From assembly GCA_022885665.1 (NCBI GenBank), contig JAGQDJ010000050.1:62001-126000 (forward strand): a stretch of 64,000 nt of DNA, in the 5' to 3' direction. Below the pieces are notes generated by a model. It ran no database searches. It saw only the letters and a program-made list of their open reading frames with translations, and was not told the DNA's origin. Source of the stretch: Triops longicaudatus (Eukaryota > Arthropoda > Branchiopoda > Notostraca > Triopsidae). Both the position numbers and the translations under genes were made by a program. How positions within the stretch are numbered: the stretch's first letter is position 1; each line of letters opens with the position of its first letter. This document shows positions 35,182 to 49,600 of this stretch, piece by piece.

Positions 35182-35839
35182 ATGACTTCTTCTGTATCCC
35201 TCAGTACCTATAGAGATCAACATTTTAAGGTACGTTTAAAGCACCTCTTCTTACATGCAAGTTAATCTTACTTATTTTGCATCGACACTGTAGGGTTCGA
35301 GAGCTGAACAAGAAGCTTTGTTGCGCAAAACTTGTACACTTTACGTAGGAAACTTATCATTTTACACGACTGAGGAACAAATTTATGAACTATTCGGAAA
35401 ATGTGGAGATATTAAGGTACTGTCTAATTCTAAAGTTTAAATGAGTTTCACTTTGCTAGTAGTAATATTGCCAGTAGCGTGTTGTTATGGGCCTGGATAA
35501 AAATGTGAGGACGCCTTGCGGATTTTGCTTTATTGAATATTACCTCAGAAGCGAAGCGGAAGACGCCATGAGGTACGTCAATGGGACACGACTGGATGAC
35601 CGTATTATTCGCACTGATTGGGACGCTGGATTTGTCGAAGGACGCCAATACGGACGTGGGAAAAGTGGCGGACAGGTATATAAGTGTCTCGTTATTGATG
35701 CATATTTTATATCAGTTTATTGGTAAAGGTACGAGACGAATACCGCACCGACTTCGATAGTGGGCGAGGCGGATGGGGAAAAATTATTCAGCCTAAGACG
35801 GGTTCATCTGTAGAGGGTTCAAGTAATCCGGTTCGATGA
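35182..35839 (+). CDS. NCBP2: Nuclear cap-binding protein subunit 2 (CBP20)
   Basis: Four exons: 35182-35229, 35294-35416, 35478-35675, 35729-35839; 159 aa (human 156). One RRM has RNP2 LYVGNL and RNP1 CGFCFIEY. Family blocks include STYRDQHF, SFYTTEEQIYELFGKCGDIK, VNGTRLDDRIIRTDWDAGF and GRQYGRGKSGGQVRDEYR, which hold the residues that stack and bind the m7G cap. With CBP80 it forms the nuclear cap-binding complex for splicing, export and pioneer translation. The chosen ATG is the first in frame and gives a normal length N terminus. Confidence 0.97.
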
Positions 35840-37679
35840 GACTGTAAGCTCGACCCCACCAAATTCTTAAACATGAATGACTTTTTCCATGGAAGAAAAA
35901 TAAATTTGACTACACATTTCTCCATACATTGGCTTATTTAAATTTTGCGCTCGCACTATATGGTAAGTTACATCAATACATTGTGCGTAACTGGTGAGGA
36001 GTGAGTCATTACTGCGTATAATTTTTATCTTTTATGAGACTTAGACTTGTTGTGTCATAGTGCCGTGCAGAACACGCACTCAAACTGGTGTCACTAAGGA
36101 AGTTTGGGAGTTATTGACTATTTTACTTTGAAAAATTATCCAATATAGCCTACACTACATATCTTTTTCAGAAAAATCTTAGCAAGGAAAAATAAACATT
36201 CCTGCTCTATTTAGTGAATAAAACGCGAATTCTTGGGAGTCTTTACATCGGAGCTCGAATTTCTGTCGTTAAAACTGAACGATGTGGCTTAAAAATTACT
36301 TTTTAAAACGTCAGAGACCGAACTTCGGTACGTAGGGCCACCGTAAGGCTTAAAAATTCAAGGGAGTCGAAAGATATATTAAAAAATATTGTATTGAACA
36401 TCGAAAAGCAATTACAAGAGTTAACGGGACGCAATTGGGCGCAAATTTCCAAATTCGAACCCTGTTCTTTTTTAGCTGTTTGCAAGGGGCGAGGTAAATT
36501 TTCCACGTAATTCTATAATAGGAGCATTGCGGGCGTATTTTCTCGAAAATAACGGGTTTTGCGTTTTGGATAATTGACTTTTTGCGTCAACTTATTGGAC
36601 TACCAATGTCATTTAAAAAAGATTATTTAAAAGAAGGCCGTCGTGGTCGCTAGCGTTGAATCTGAAGAGGATGACTTCATTAGACTGCAGCTAATCAGCG
36701 TGGAGGGCCACAAAAGCGAACACCAGTCATTGGAACTTGAAATTCTGCTTGAAATTTGATTTATCACACACAAATCTACTAAGCCAGTTGTCTGTTTCGC
36801 AGAATTCAATACATTTTATAAACTCGCAATCTTCGTCATGTATTTTCCGTGTACTAATAATGAAATTTCTGTTAGCGAAAAGCGCTGATGGTCAGAAACG
36901 TTCAAAACCAGAAAAATTTAGGAAATAAATATGCGAGTGCAATCAGTAGAAAGAAGGATAGACAACATGCCTCACAAAACATTATTTTAAATGGAAACGT
37001 GTTTCCAATGAGGTATTATTCGTCATCTTTTGGATCGGATGTTGTGACTTGTAAGCTATATAGTTGAAGAAAACTAAAGGAAATCTAATTGAATAAAATA
37101 AAAGTGAAGCCTTAAAAGTTTACGAATACGACAAACGTGTATTTAACAAGAAATACAAGATTTACACACATCTTCTGTCAAGGGGGAGCAGAGTACGGCA
37201 TTCTCTGTACGGCATCGTACACTGTTCGTATTTTGTTGTCTCCCAGAGGTGTGTAGTGCAACATTAGTGAACGGACCGGCGCACGAAAATACGCCCTATC
37301 CACTCCTGGAGCATTCTGACTACTGCACAGCGGGCCTTGAGATCATGCATGCGAACAGGCTGGTTTATTTCTCACTGTAGCCGTAAGCCTGTTGCTATGG
37401 AAACAGCAGTGTAAAGACGATAAAGCAATATTTGTTTTTGTCAATTATTCTGAGGACATTTGGCTTTCACTGAAAACGCTTTAGTTAAAATTCATGGATT
37501 ACAAACGAGATGATAAACGGATTTATTTCAGGAATTTCCATTCTTATTGAGGTATTACTTTGTTAACACTGAGTTCTTAGTACAGTATTTGATTACTTTC
37601 GTAATCGAAAATTGACCTCTTCAAAATCAGCCTCTAGGGTTTCCTTGTTCAAGCGGGAACATAAACGTTTGAACTGAAA
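35840..37679. other. Intergenic DNA before BLTP1
   Basis: 1.84 kb. The NCBP2 polyadenylation signal is near the left end. The rest is AT-rich, with no recognisable exon, RNA gene or repeat family. The BLTP1 promoter should lie at the right end. Confidence 0.6.
35899..35904 (+). terminator. Polyadenylation signal of NCBP2
   Basis: AATAAA 60 bp after the NCBP2 stop codon. Confidence 0.7.
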
Positions 37680-40600
37680 ATGTCGAAAATAGAAAACAGC
37701 AGTCATCTATACGGTGACCGTGTGTGGGACATGGGAGAATTTCACCAACTATTAGCCTTCAATCTGACCCAAGAAGATTGGGAAAAGTTTACCAGTGACT
37801 CCAATTTTGTCTGGCTGTTAATCTCGTTGTTAACCGGAATAGCTTGGTTTATATACATTACTTTTTACCATTCTCGAGTATTTGGACAACTTCTAACCCA
37901 GGCTGTCAACAAGTTCATTGGGCATGGCTACATTCATATTGGTAATAACGAGTATTAAAATGTGTAAACGGTAATAAAATTTTTCTTTTTGTCCCGGAAA
38001 AATAAAGGGTCAGTATCGTGGAATGCGATAGCTGGAAAAGTTATGTTTCGAGATGTAGCATTTATTACGGAAGATTTCTCGTTGCGTTTTCAAGATGGAT
38101 GGCTTATCTTTAGATGGTGGCGCTCGTACGTGCCTAAGGATATATCCGAAGGTAAACAGATCCATTATACTGAGAATTCAGCTGCTTATAATTATGACGT
38201 TATCAATTAGATTTGTCGCATTCCGATACTCGGCTTTCAGTACTCGTGAATGGTCTTGAACTACATGTATATAATCGCTCAGAGTTGTACAGTAACCTCG
38301 AAAAAATTTTCGGTTTGGAACCGTCCATTGTAAGACGACCTGATTGCGGCCCTTCCGAGCAGAAAAAAGGTAAAAGTGGTGCGCTACTCGAAGATGGCGG
38401 AACAACCCGATCACTTGGTGAAAAGGAACAATCATGGGTATGGGGCCGTGCATGGCGTGATCTTATCCCGGTCATCAAAGTTGACTTGTGCTGCGTAAGT
38501 ACTTAAAAGCGCTTCATCTTGCCTTTGAGTAACCACAAACGATTTTTCCAGAGTCGGGTCGTTTTTGGTAACCGGCTAGTTCCTACAACATTGTCCTTAA
38601 CTGCGGAAGAACTTCATTTTATATACTCAACCAAAGCGGCCGTATCGAGATTGGATCATTTCATGCATATTATGAAAGGCCGAGCTGAAAATTTTAAGGT
38701 TGGCTTAATATTTTCCACGACAATTTATTTATTAAGAGTATCTTCTATTTGGAAAAAAAAATCTTTTATGTATCATATATTTGAATCTTATTTCAGGTAC
38801 TCTTGTCTCCTAGTCCCAAATATGTCGGTTCTTTGGACGAACCTCCTCGTTTTATGGGAGAAGGTTTTGTTATCTTATCATCAAATAATGTGGAATGCTA
38901 TTATTACATGGATGAGCCAGGTCTGGTTCCCGAAATACCAGAAATGGTGGTATTAGCTAATGGTGATGTAGTTGAAGCTAATCCACCTGTGTGGGGCATT
39001 GACATAAAGGTATCGAAATGGCAGAAAAATAACACCAATAAAGCAAAAGCTGAGTGAAAACGCAATGTCCTTTAGTGCGGAAAAGGAACAGACTTCAGTT
39101 ACGGTCCATGGGCTGACAGGCAGCGTGAGCAACTTTTCAAATTTTTTTATCCACAGTCTTATCAAGATCAGCAGGTAGCGTGTCGAAAAGGTTACTTGAG
39201 CGGAAATTGACTATGCCTGCTATTATTATAGGTCACACCCCCGCCACGACCCGGAGAAAAGCGAGCCGTGCAGAGTTTTGATATTCGTCTTAGCACCTTA
39301 GCGGAAGCCACTATCGATATTCTGTTTTCAAAAAACAAAGTTTGTCACGATTTCTGTGGTTTTTCGTTTTTTCTATAACTTTTTGTTTAGGAAACGAATG
39401 CTGTCCATATTAACATCGGAGCTGGTTCGTATTTGGAAATCACGATACCTTGGGTTGTCGCATCAGAAGGGTGTGCCAATAAGATCACGGGTCAGCTCCT
39501 TCATTTAGATGCGTCCACGAGTCTCCAGGTAAATAATTCGACTTGTTTTGCTACTTTTCATCCAAGTCTTTCTGTGGCATTGTAGTACCGATCACTTCTT
39601 GAGGCAGAAACGTTGGAGTATAGTGTGTCTGTTAATTACCCCTTAGCATGGAATAGCCATCAAGATTGGGCTGTTAGTTTTACTGGCTGTAAAGCGACTG
39701 CCCATATCATTTATGAGCATCGTTACTTCTTTCAAGGTAGGTGGATAAATTCTGAATAGTGTTTTGGTTTAATGTTACTTCTTCCAGATATGATGGAAGA
39801 TTGGGCCAGTCGGAATCCTTCTGATCTTTTACATTTCATTCCTTACACGTGTCATCTTAGTCTTCTTTTAAAGGAATTTGAAATTGTGACGGCGGTTAAT
39901 GAGTATAACTGGATTGATTGTTCGTCTCAGAATCAAGAAAACCGTAAGCTTTAGAATAGCTCAATTGTTCTGTATCCTAACTCAAAAGGCCTTGTAGTGT
40001 ATGCAGCTTTTTCGGGTGACTTGTTCGATTTGTCGTTCAAGCTTCCTTTTGACGACTTTTTACCGCCCACAATCCTAGTCAAATTTTGGATTCAGGTTCG
40101 CAATGTTACTAGTTCTTTATCTAAACAGGATCTGGAAAGCTTTTTTGTCCGTTGGTAGGGCGAGGTTGTAGATATGTCAGTATTTGTACCTAATGTCTCA
40201 AGCAGCCGGTCGACGTTACTAGCCTTGCAAGCTGATTCGCGAATCCTAGGGAGAGACGGCAGCATTTATCCTGTTTCCCAAGTTGGAACGAAAAAGTGGA
40301 GAAATTATGCCAAACTTTCGTAAGTATTTTTAATATCCCTGCTACGTACTTGCTTGATAACATCATCTTTACTGTATTTCAACAGAGAAGGCTGGGTTTT
40401 GTGCATAACAGTGCCCATAGTGGCCCTTAGTATAGATTTTACGTATCACCCTATATACGGGCCTGGTCCGAGACCCCAAGCAGGAATCCCTACGCCTGAA
40501 AGAGAGGAAAGTATGCTGACACCGTTTCGGTTACCTGGTGTAAAGGCGCCTTCTTCTGCAAAACAGGTACTATTATCTACTAGTTTATACCTACCTTAGT

Positions 40601-43600
40601 AGTAGCGTACCATTGATGATATCGCATCAACTAGTAATTTACTAATAAGTCCATTTATGCTTCAAGGCAACTAACGAGTCTTTTGACCTCACGTCACTGG
40701 ACGACGATACAGTAGTTGTGGAGCTCGAAGTGGGTCCCTCGGAAATCTACTTGTATGGCGTGGTTTTGAAAGTCCTTTTAGCTTTGAAAGTAAGGTTCTG
40801 CGAACGCTTCAGTATACTTTTTTATGCTTGTTTTTATTTATTAACTCGCGGCGGTTTTCGCGTTTTGCGGCATGCCTTGAAATTTTACAATATTATTATA
40901 TATTTAGGAAAATATTTTCGGGGAAGACCAGCGTTTTGTGGACATGGACCCTTGTCAAACTTCGCTGGATTCTCAGAATTCAACTCTCCGGAGCGTAGAA
41001 GAGATTTACCAAGTTCCTACCAGCGTAGAGCAAGAAAAAGACCCACGGTGGTACCGCCCTCTGAAAGTGATCGTCACTGTCACCATGCACGACATACAAG
41101 CGCATCTTCTGAAAGTATGATTGAAAGACGCGTAGTAACTGTAATTAACGTCGTCGTCTATTTCAGCATTGTGGGCCGCAGGATCCGCCGTCTCCAACAC
41201 TTGCGCTGGAAAGGTTTGGCTTTGAAATGCACAAGACTTTTTTGGAAACCCGGTTGCAGTTATTACTGTCTCCGTTGCTTTACAAGTGTCAGGACAACAC
41301 TCCACGGCCTGATGAAGATGTGACCTTAAAGAATGGTTTTGCCTTGCTTTCAGGGCTCCAGGTAAAACATTTTCCTTGATTGGAAGAGAAAAGAAAGTAA
41401 GCTTGCGTTTAGTATCAGTTGTACAGTACAGTTAAAAAAATATTTCGGAAAAAGGGATACAGTTCGCGCATTCTACTTTTTTTTTCTTTTTTTTTTTTAC
41501 TGTATTCCACGTATCGTTTTGAACATATATTAATCTTACTACAGGAGCAAACTTTTCTTTTTTTTTAAATCTTGTTTAGACCGTCATATTTCGAGTAGTG
41601 TATAATTTCTGATTTTACCGTTTCCAACAATAGTTTAGAGGACATGCAATGTTCAGTCACGAGGGACGGTTACCTGAAGAAGAAACCTTAGAATATGGCT
41701 GGCTTATGGAACTTATTATCGGACAGTTTAGTGGTCGCTTAACTCTGCCTCAGGTAAAATCCATTCACTTATGATTAGCCTTTTGGTAAAAATGTATGTG
41801 TTTACATTCTCAGGTTCAGCAAACGATTGCCGCCCTCGACTCATTCTTATTATTGGCCGAAGATCTACCGAATCAGTTCTATAGTCCGAAGCCATTGCCC
41901 CCATGCCATCACGGAGCTCCGCAGTCGACTTGCGTCCTTTCATTCCCGCAGGCACCGTGTCCTCAAAATGAGCATCTCAAATATAAAATGACTCGTATAC
42001 TCCTGGATGGTGTGGATCTTAAGATCGTTGAAGCTGGAACCAGTCTCGTACTCAAAGTACTTAATATGTTTTTGTAAGTTGGACAACTCAAAAGATCCTT
42101 TTTCTAGGTTCTCCCACTAAAAGCATCTTTCTGCAACTTGCACGGCCCACACGGACACGGGGGTCTTTCTCTTTTCGCCAGGGGCATTAACTTACGGCAG
42201 TACCTGCGAGTCGAATCCCCTAGAACTCGAACGGAGGACCAGTATCTAACCCACGTCGATGATCTTAATCACACGCTCTCTACAGGCAGTACGAGTAGAG
42301 CCACTTCCCCAAGGGACAACCAGACGTTCAGCAAAGAAAGTACAAAAATGCCCAAGAAAAGCGGCGTGACTCATCAAACAAGCACGTGGCTTGAAGTAGG
42401 AGCTGTGGATGCAGATCAACTGATTTTGGACATGGCTATCAGCGACCAGTCTCCTCATCCAGATTTACACCAGCTGCAACATTCGTAAGTATCGAAAGCC
42501 GAGCACTTTTTTACAAACTGGGTTTTATTATTCGAAAAATATTATAGAACTCCAATTTTGTCAGTCGATATCGGAAGGAGATTGACAAGTCGTATAGTGT
42601 TTAAAAATTAGACACGCGTTGTTAAATGTACAACGAATATTTTAAGAAAAATCCAACTCGAAAAAATAATAGAAATAAAGCACATTTTATACTCTTATAA
42701 TATTCCTATGAGACCATTAAAGGAATATGTCATACTATCCAAGAAAAGTCTCTACAAAATGAACGTAAAAACACAACATTATTGAAGAAGATGGTTACCG
42801 AAACAGTTGAAATGATAAGGAGTTTCCATGATCGAAGTTCACGAAACCGACCTCTTGTGTACATAATCTTTTATTTATCATTGATAAATTTATACAATAA
42901 TTTATTTAAAAACAAACAAACAAATAAAACTGCGCACTTTGAGTAGTTGATCGTTGCTCTCCCATTTTCAGGTGGCTGCAGAAACATGACAAGAAAACGA
43001 AACGCCTTTGGTTCCTCTGGAACGAGCAAGAGTTGCAAGCTTCCACCTCCAAGCCTGTACGTTGTGGCTGTGCAGGAGGTTGTGCTTTCTTCGGCAAGAA
43101 TGACAATGGGCTTCATTTTCTGACTAAACCGACTGCCAAATCAAGAATGACGATTGGCTCTCAGTTTGCCACCTTCCGTGTCACTAGCCCTGGTGAGGAT
43201 CCTGGCTATGGTCAGAGCATTTTACATGAGCAACGCTTGGTATTTGATGTATTTGCCAGTCAAGCGCGCCCTATGCCCACTACGCCATGCAGTGGCGTCC
43301 GTAGCAGTCAGCGCACGTCGATTCAGCCAAGTTGCTGCAGTAGCAACAACAGCTTTTCCCGGCCATCGTCGTCTACTATAGAAGAGCGACTTTTGTTGTC
43401 CAATCCCGCATCGCTAGGAGATCCCTCAACCAACGGAAGCGAGACTGGTCATTCGATCATAATCAACCCTGTTGCTCACCAGGTGTCACCAAATTCAAGC
43501 TCATCCTTGGACAACGAATCGTTGCACGACTTCAGCGACGATGTTCCCTTGTTACCTGAACGCAATGAAGAGCTTCAGCGAAGTTTATCCTTGACAGAAG

Positions 43601-46600
43601 CTGCCCAAGCTCGGTCTAAATCCCGGGGCTTTAGCTTAGGCCTAATTAGCAAAAAGGCCGCCCAATCTACACCATTGCTAACTCTAACGAGTACAGGCAA
43701 GAGTAAATCCAACGTTGCATCTATGCCGGATTTATTCGGGACCTCGCCAAAGAAACCGTTTTCCAGGTTGAGTTCGCAAGTTAGCAATGGGATGTCGGAG
43801 TCCTTTTATTCGGCAGCTGAAGAAGACGAAGAAGAAGAGGGCGATACTTTCCTGACAGCTAGCAAGGGAGGAGAAAGCATGGGCCGTTTATCGCAGCAAG
43901 CAGAGACTTTCGGTTCGGCGGCAAATCGCTTGCAGCCCTCACCTTCGAAAGTATCCTGGGAGGAAGGAGACGTGAGTTCACGAATTTCGCTTGACAGTGA
44001 CGAAAGCACTCTAGCAGCTTCACCGTCTTCAATGTCTTTTGCATCAGCCGTGTCTTCTCCACCAGATTTCTCGCTCGTAGACTTACATGCGCAAACCCAT
44101 CGGCCTATTAGCGAGTCTCCTTTGTTGATGGGTTCTTACAGTCGTTGCTTAAGCCACGCCTCCTGCCAACGGTGGTCCACAAGCCCTTCGTACCCGGCCC
44201 ATATCTTCTACGAACCGAATCCCGGGCCTCATTTTCAGATAATATCCGAAGGTTTTACGTCTTTTAGGCTCACCGATCAAGATACGCCCCATGTCGCTAC
44301 AGCGTCATCCTACTCTAAAGTCACGCCACCGAGCTTTGGCAAAGCCTGGGAAGGAAGTGGCGTCCAAAGAGGTCAGACGTTGAACGAAAGCACGGATGGC
44401 GAAATAAAGTTTACCTATCCGTCCATACCAGGTGGTTCGAACATTATTGTGAAATTAGACGGCCCACTTCATGTGATGCTATGCCCCTTGGCTTTAGAGT
44501 CGTTACAAACTATGCTAGAAGCCTTGACGCCCGTGTTAGCCAATTTGCATCCGTTGACAGTTGTCACGCGCTTGCAACATCAGTGCGTGAATTTCGTCTT
44601 GCAGAGAAACCCATTATTGCGGATGAAGTCAGCCGAATTAAGCGTCAGAGCTAAAGAAGGCAAAGAAATGTCCCAAGCTGTCGTGGAGCAAACGTATGCT
44701 GACCAGTGGCGCTTGTCATGCACCGTACCCAACATCCACCTGTGCTTCCTGCAGGTGGGAATTGTCGAAGAGGTCATTTCTTTTTCGGCCTTGGATCATC
44801 CCCGGGATTTACTGTGTGTGGCACTTCTGGCCGTAAGCCTCCAGGATTTGTTAATACAAGCAGAGGGCGAGAAAACAAGCCACCACCAAATACACGCTGC
44901 CAAATCTCCACCAGAAATTGGACCAACTAAGGGTAAACGGCAGTCTAACACGTTCAAAGCCTTGGGACCCAGCGGTGAAACACTTTTCGTCGAGTCTTCG
45001 GCAGCAGGAGGAGAGCAAAGCCTGGTTTCAGCTAAATTAGGTACTGTAGGCAATATTCATCTACGTAAAATATTCACATAGAGGCCTACTGTGTGTTCTG
45101 AGATTTCATGAGATTTTTCTATATATTCGTAAATAATTGTCATTTTAAATTTACAAATAAAATTAAGAAAATTAAATTTATAAATAAAATCGATAAAAAT
45201 GAAATTTGTAAATAAAATTAAAAAAGTTACATTTGTAAATGAAATTTTTTAATATTGGTAAATAATTTTAATTTTTCATTTATTTAAATTTTTATCCTAT
45301 TGTTCAATTATTTTATTTTCTTCTCATTTTTATTCTTTTACTATTTTTTGTGCGAATTGTATTTTACACTCCTTTTAAGTACTCTATTGTGTTATTTAAT
45401 TTGTGTTATTTTACTTTTCGTTTTGTCTATATTTTCTGTTTTACATAATTTTCTGCTTTTTTTTATTTGCAGGTCGGGTACATGTGCAGTTACGTAGGCT
45501 TTGGGACGACAATGTTTTCCCTTCGGGTGCCGTGGTCACTGCCATCCCTGCGGTCTGTTCGAAAGTCAGTTTCCAGCTCAAGCCAGCAGTGGGCCTAGTC
45601 TGTGATTCTAGAACGCCCTTGACTGGACAGTCGTTATTGCAAAGTAGTACTGAACCGAAAAGTCGCGAACTGCCCAAAATGCAACGGTCAGCTTCCACTA
45701 CTGCGTCACCTGTTTTCTTCCCGCCGTTGGACTCGGCCGACAGAAATAGTCAATTGGGCATAATTATGTTCGAATTCGGCACGGAGCATGTAAACCTGAA
45801 TTTGGTCAAGAAAACAGCAGGAATGGATATTGTGGATAAGGACGGGCTCGGACATCAGACCCATGTAGATGATTACGACCGGGCAGAGCGACACTCGAGA
45901 AGCACCACCACAGATGCCCGACTTCCGACTCCGGCAGGATGTACCCAAACAGCGGATACTTGCGGCAGTGGGTCTTACTTGGGTATTTTTTTGGATTAGA
46001 TTTATTATCTGCTGGTTAATTTTCAAAGATTTTGTGCTACTAGGAGAAGACGACGAAAGCAAACAAGATCCATATTCTGGTATATCCACCAATTGGGCCA
46101 AGAAAGAGGACCAAGCATCTGTTGCGCTGCAGTTCAAAACTTTCTGGTTTAGTTTTGCAGCCCCACCACGTAGTCCTATCACCAGGCGTATAGATTACAC
46201 AAGGTACTGGATGGAGGAATTGCGTTTTGTTCTCTCGTGTCTTTTGACTTTGTTGGCCATTTTAGTTAACTGTTCTTCAAATCTTGGGCATTAGAAATGG
46301 ACAGTATTAGATGCAAGGTCAAGAATTTAACCAGATCAGTCGAGTTCAGTGTAGATTGTTAATTTGGATTGGTTGAGCTTTTTTCTAGACTTAAAAATTA
46401 CCGAGTTGGTTCAAGTTGATGGAAAAGAAAACAACTTTTTTAAAACTGTTAGTGTGATTTATTTTTAGATTCCTTGTGGCACTTTTAGGGGAAATTTGCT
46501 TATTAAATGAACTTCCTTTGACGTTTAGAAGCCCAACTCTGTCTGTCTGTCAACTGAGTTAACTTACATTTTCCTTCATTTTATGCTGGAGTCTCTTGTG

Positions 46601-49600
46601 TAATCAAACCTACATGTGACTAATATTTCGATAATTTTATGTTGCAGGCTTGATTGGAATTTATTGAGCACGGCCACTCCCGCTATCCGCGCCTGGCTCA
46701 GTGCAGGCGATCGTCTTTACATAGCTGTCAAACATACCATAGATGCTGCCAAAACCCGATCACTTGCCGTAGTCTGCGCATTAATGGCTGAAGGCTTGGA
46801 AGCGCAGCAGTTACACTTGCCTGTGAAAAGGCGCTATGGCTGTTTGTCTCCCTTTGCTCGCAGTTTACAGCAGGATCCTTCGTGCCAGTTAACTTTTTTG
46901 CTGCATAAACTTGTACTAGAATCGGATAAAAGTTTACTGGCGGAAAGTTTGCAGAGCGGCATTTTGCCGCCTCTTTCATTGTTACAGCAGGTTTGCTTGA
47001 TTTTGTTCCACAACTTTTTACTATATATTTTTTTTTTTAGTTTTAATCAGCGTGAGCAATAGCTTTAGACTGAATCTTTATTAGCTCAATAGAAAGCTAA
47101 TCTTAAGAAAGTCAAGGTTTTCTGAAACCTCATTTTGTGAATCTTCTAGGGAGTTGTGGTTCTAAGTCGACAATGGAAGAACACATTATACACTCCGGTG
47201 CTGTTGGATAATGTGGCTACGAAGCCTTCACCTCTCCATCCACGCACCCATACTGAATCGAATGCCACTGCTCCACCAACAACAGATCCAAGTTTAATAC
47301 AACGTCTACGTAAAGCGTCAACCAGTGTCATTGGTAGCCAAGACAGTCTCCTAGGATCTATTCATCCGTCGCCACCGTATTCTGGCACTTTCGCACCTCC
47401 ACCGCAACGGCCACCATCCTTGTCGAATTTGTCCCCATCCGGACGTTTCAAGCAGTGGCCCGTAAGCCCCAGTGCCGGTAGCTCTTCAGATCGAATGACT
47501 CTTTCCAATTTGACACTACAGCCTACGCTAAGCAGTCCTTCAGCTCCCGTTGCAGGGGCTATTGGCACCGCGACAACTGGTGGTGTAGCCCTTGGTGAAG
47601 CAGGTGTAAGCTCCCCCGACGGATCAACTGGCAATAAAAAGACTGATTTACTGGGTGAAGAAGACTTGTACAGTTGGATGGTTCGACAGCAAGAGTCAGC
47701 CCGCAAAGAAGAAGCCGAAAAAGCAGCGTTGGTTAGTTTAGAAGTACCCGAGCCAGCTCACAAAGCCTCGCCCAGCCGAACCACCTGGCAAACGCTGCGA
47801 AGTAGCCCCTTAACGGATGTTTACGTCATTTTCGCGCCGTTACTGACGAGTCTGAACGTGGCTTCTAAGAAAGAAGTTTTACGTCAGGAGGATGATTGGG
47901 CCGGGGATTGGCTGAGTCAGAGCGATTCGGCCTCAGTTCTAGCCCGGGCAGACGAATTACGCGTAGAAATATTTGAAAGTGAACAAGCTCATGTTACTAA
48001 GAAAGGCAAAGTTACGGGTCACCCGGGCAAGTTTACTCTACACATTCCTCCAGAAGTGCCGGCGTTTTTGTGCGAGAAGATTGCGTTAGAGCTGGACATT
48101 CGTCAAGTACCGACAGGCACAGCCACTGAGACTGTCCTGCAACCCCGATTAGAGAGAGGGTTAAAAAAATCGAAGATGAGCACCATGCTGAATTTTAGCA
48201 TCTCGGTGGGTTATATTGCGCAGCAGGTGAACATGCCCTTGCTACGTTTGCTGCACCAGATCACCAGCGTGTACATCAACGTCAAAGAAACACAGAGCCA
48301 GTTACGTGAACACAGGCCAGACACAAAAATTGTGACGCGAGTACCGTCCATGCCCACTAGTGTTGATGGCTTCTCCCGGGAAGAAATTGGCAGCGCTAGT
48401 ACGGAATGCCGTATGTCGACCACGCCAGGAGAGCTCAACGTTCAACCACACCTGGGGTCGATCATGAGTCGGCTTAGGAATAGTACGAGGCTGAAACGAG
48501 GTATAAAAATATTACTGTAATTCCTTTTTGTCGGCCGCAGTTTTCAGTGTGAGTTTTAAATGATTCGTTTGCGTTATTTTTATTCGCTAAATAAGGAATT
48601 TTCTTATTAATTTTTGTGTGTACGTTATTTTTTATTTGACGTTTTATTTAATTTTCTTGGATTTTTTAAGTGTGTTATTTGCCATACTTAAAATTTTTAA
48701 TGTTTAATTTGCCTTGCTTTAAATACATTATTTTTATATTTAATTTGAATTATTAATATTTAATTGTTTCCATTTACTTTGAATAGGCTATACTGATCTG
48801 AAGAGAGCTTCGAGTCCCTTGTCGGTACCAGACAGCGGAGATTTACATTCACCCACGTCTCCGTCTCCCACTTCCGCGTTCAGATCAAAACAAGAAGTTC
48901 GTTGCTGGAAAACTGTTTCCTACTTAGTAGATCTGTATGCGTCTATGCCGGATAGTAAAGTCATCTTGGGCAACGTCAGTGGTGTTGTAAACAGTAACCT
49001 TCCGCGACTTGGGCAGACTCACCAACCGTCGTTTTTGCCAAAAATGGATTGCGTTGATAGCAGTGACGGTGGAGGCATGGGTTATGTGGTCGTGTTTGGC
49101 ATAGCATGTATTAACAAAGTACGGCTACTGGCCATGCTAAGTGGCTTACGGCTTGAAGCAGAGATGTCTGCCATTCAGTCCAGCTTTTCGTGTAAAGAAA
49201 CGAGCCATGCGACAACTGAGAGTAATCTAATCGAATCTTCGCTAACTGGACATGTGGGCAAAGCTATGATTGTTCTTTTGGAAGGAGTTGCGCCTAGTCA
49301 ACAGTAAGATTTGGAATAAGTTATGCTGCTCATTTTTTAAACAAATGTATTATTTTTTACTAGGACCGTCGTTAAGGTAACTATAGGAAAATCGCAGGCG
49401 CTCTATTCGACCATTACAGACGCGCAGAAGAAGCAGCACAACTCCGGGCTCGTGACCGTAGGTGCGGTTTTGATTGATATACCGCAGCATCCCATCGTTC
49501 TCCATGGTATGATGACGCGCGGGACTAAACAACTATCTTCCACACTTCAGGTAAACTTCACATAAATGAAGATCATGGAAAGTTAATAGGTGTTCATTTT

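Noticed and set aside
36440..36500. GGGTTCGAATTT on the minus strand, like a tRNA B box
   Set aside because: No A box or foldable cloverleaf at the right spacing.
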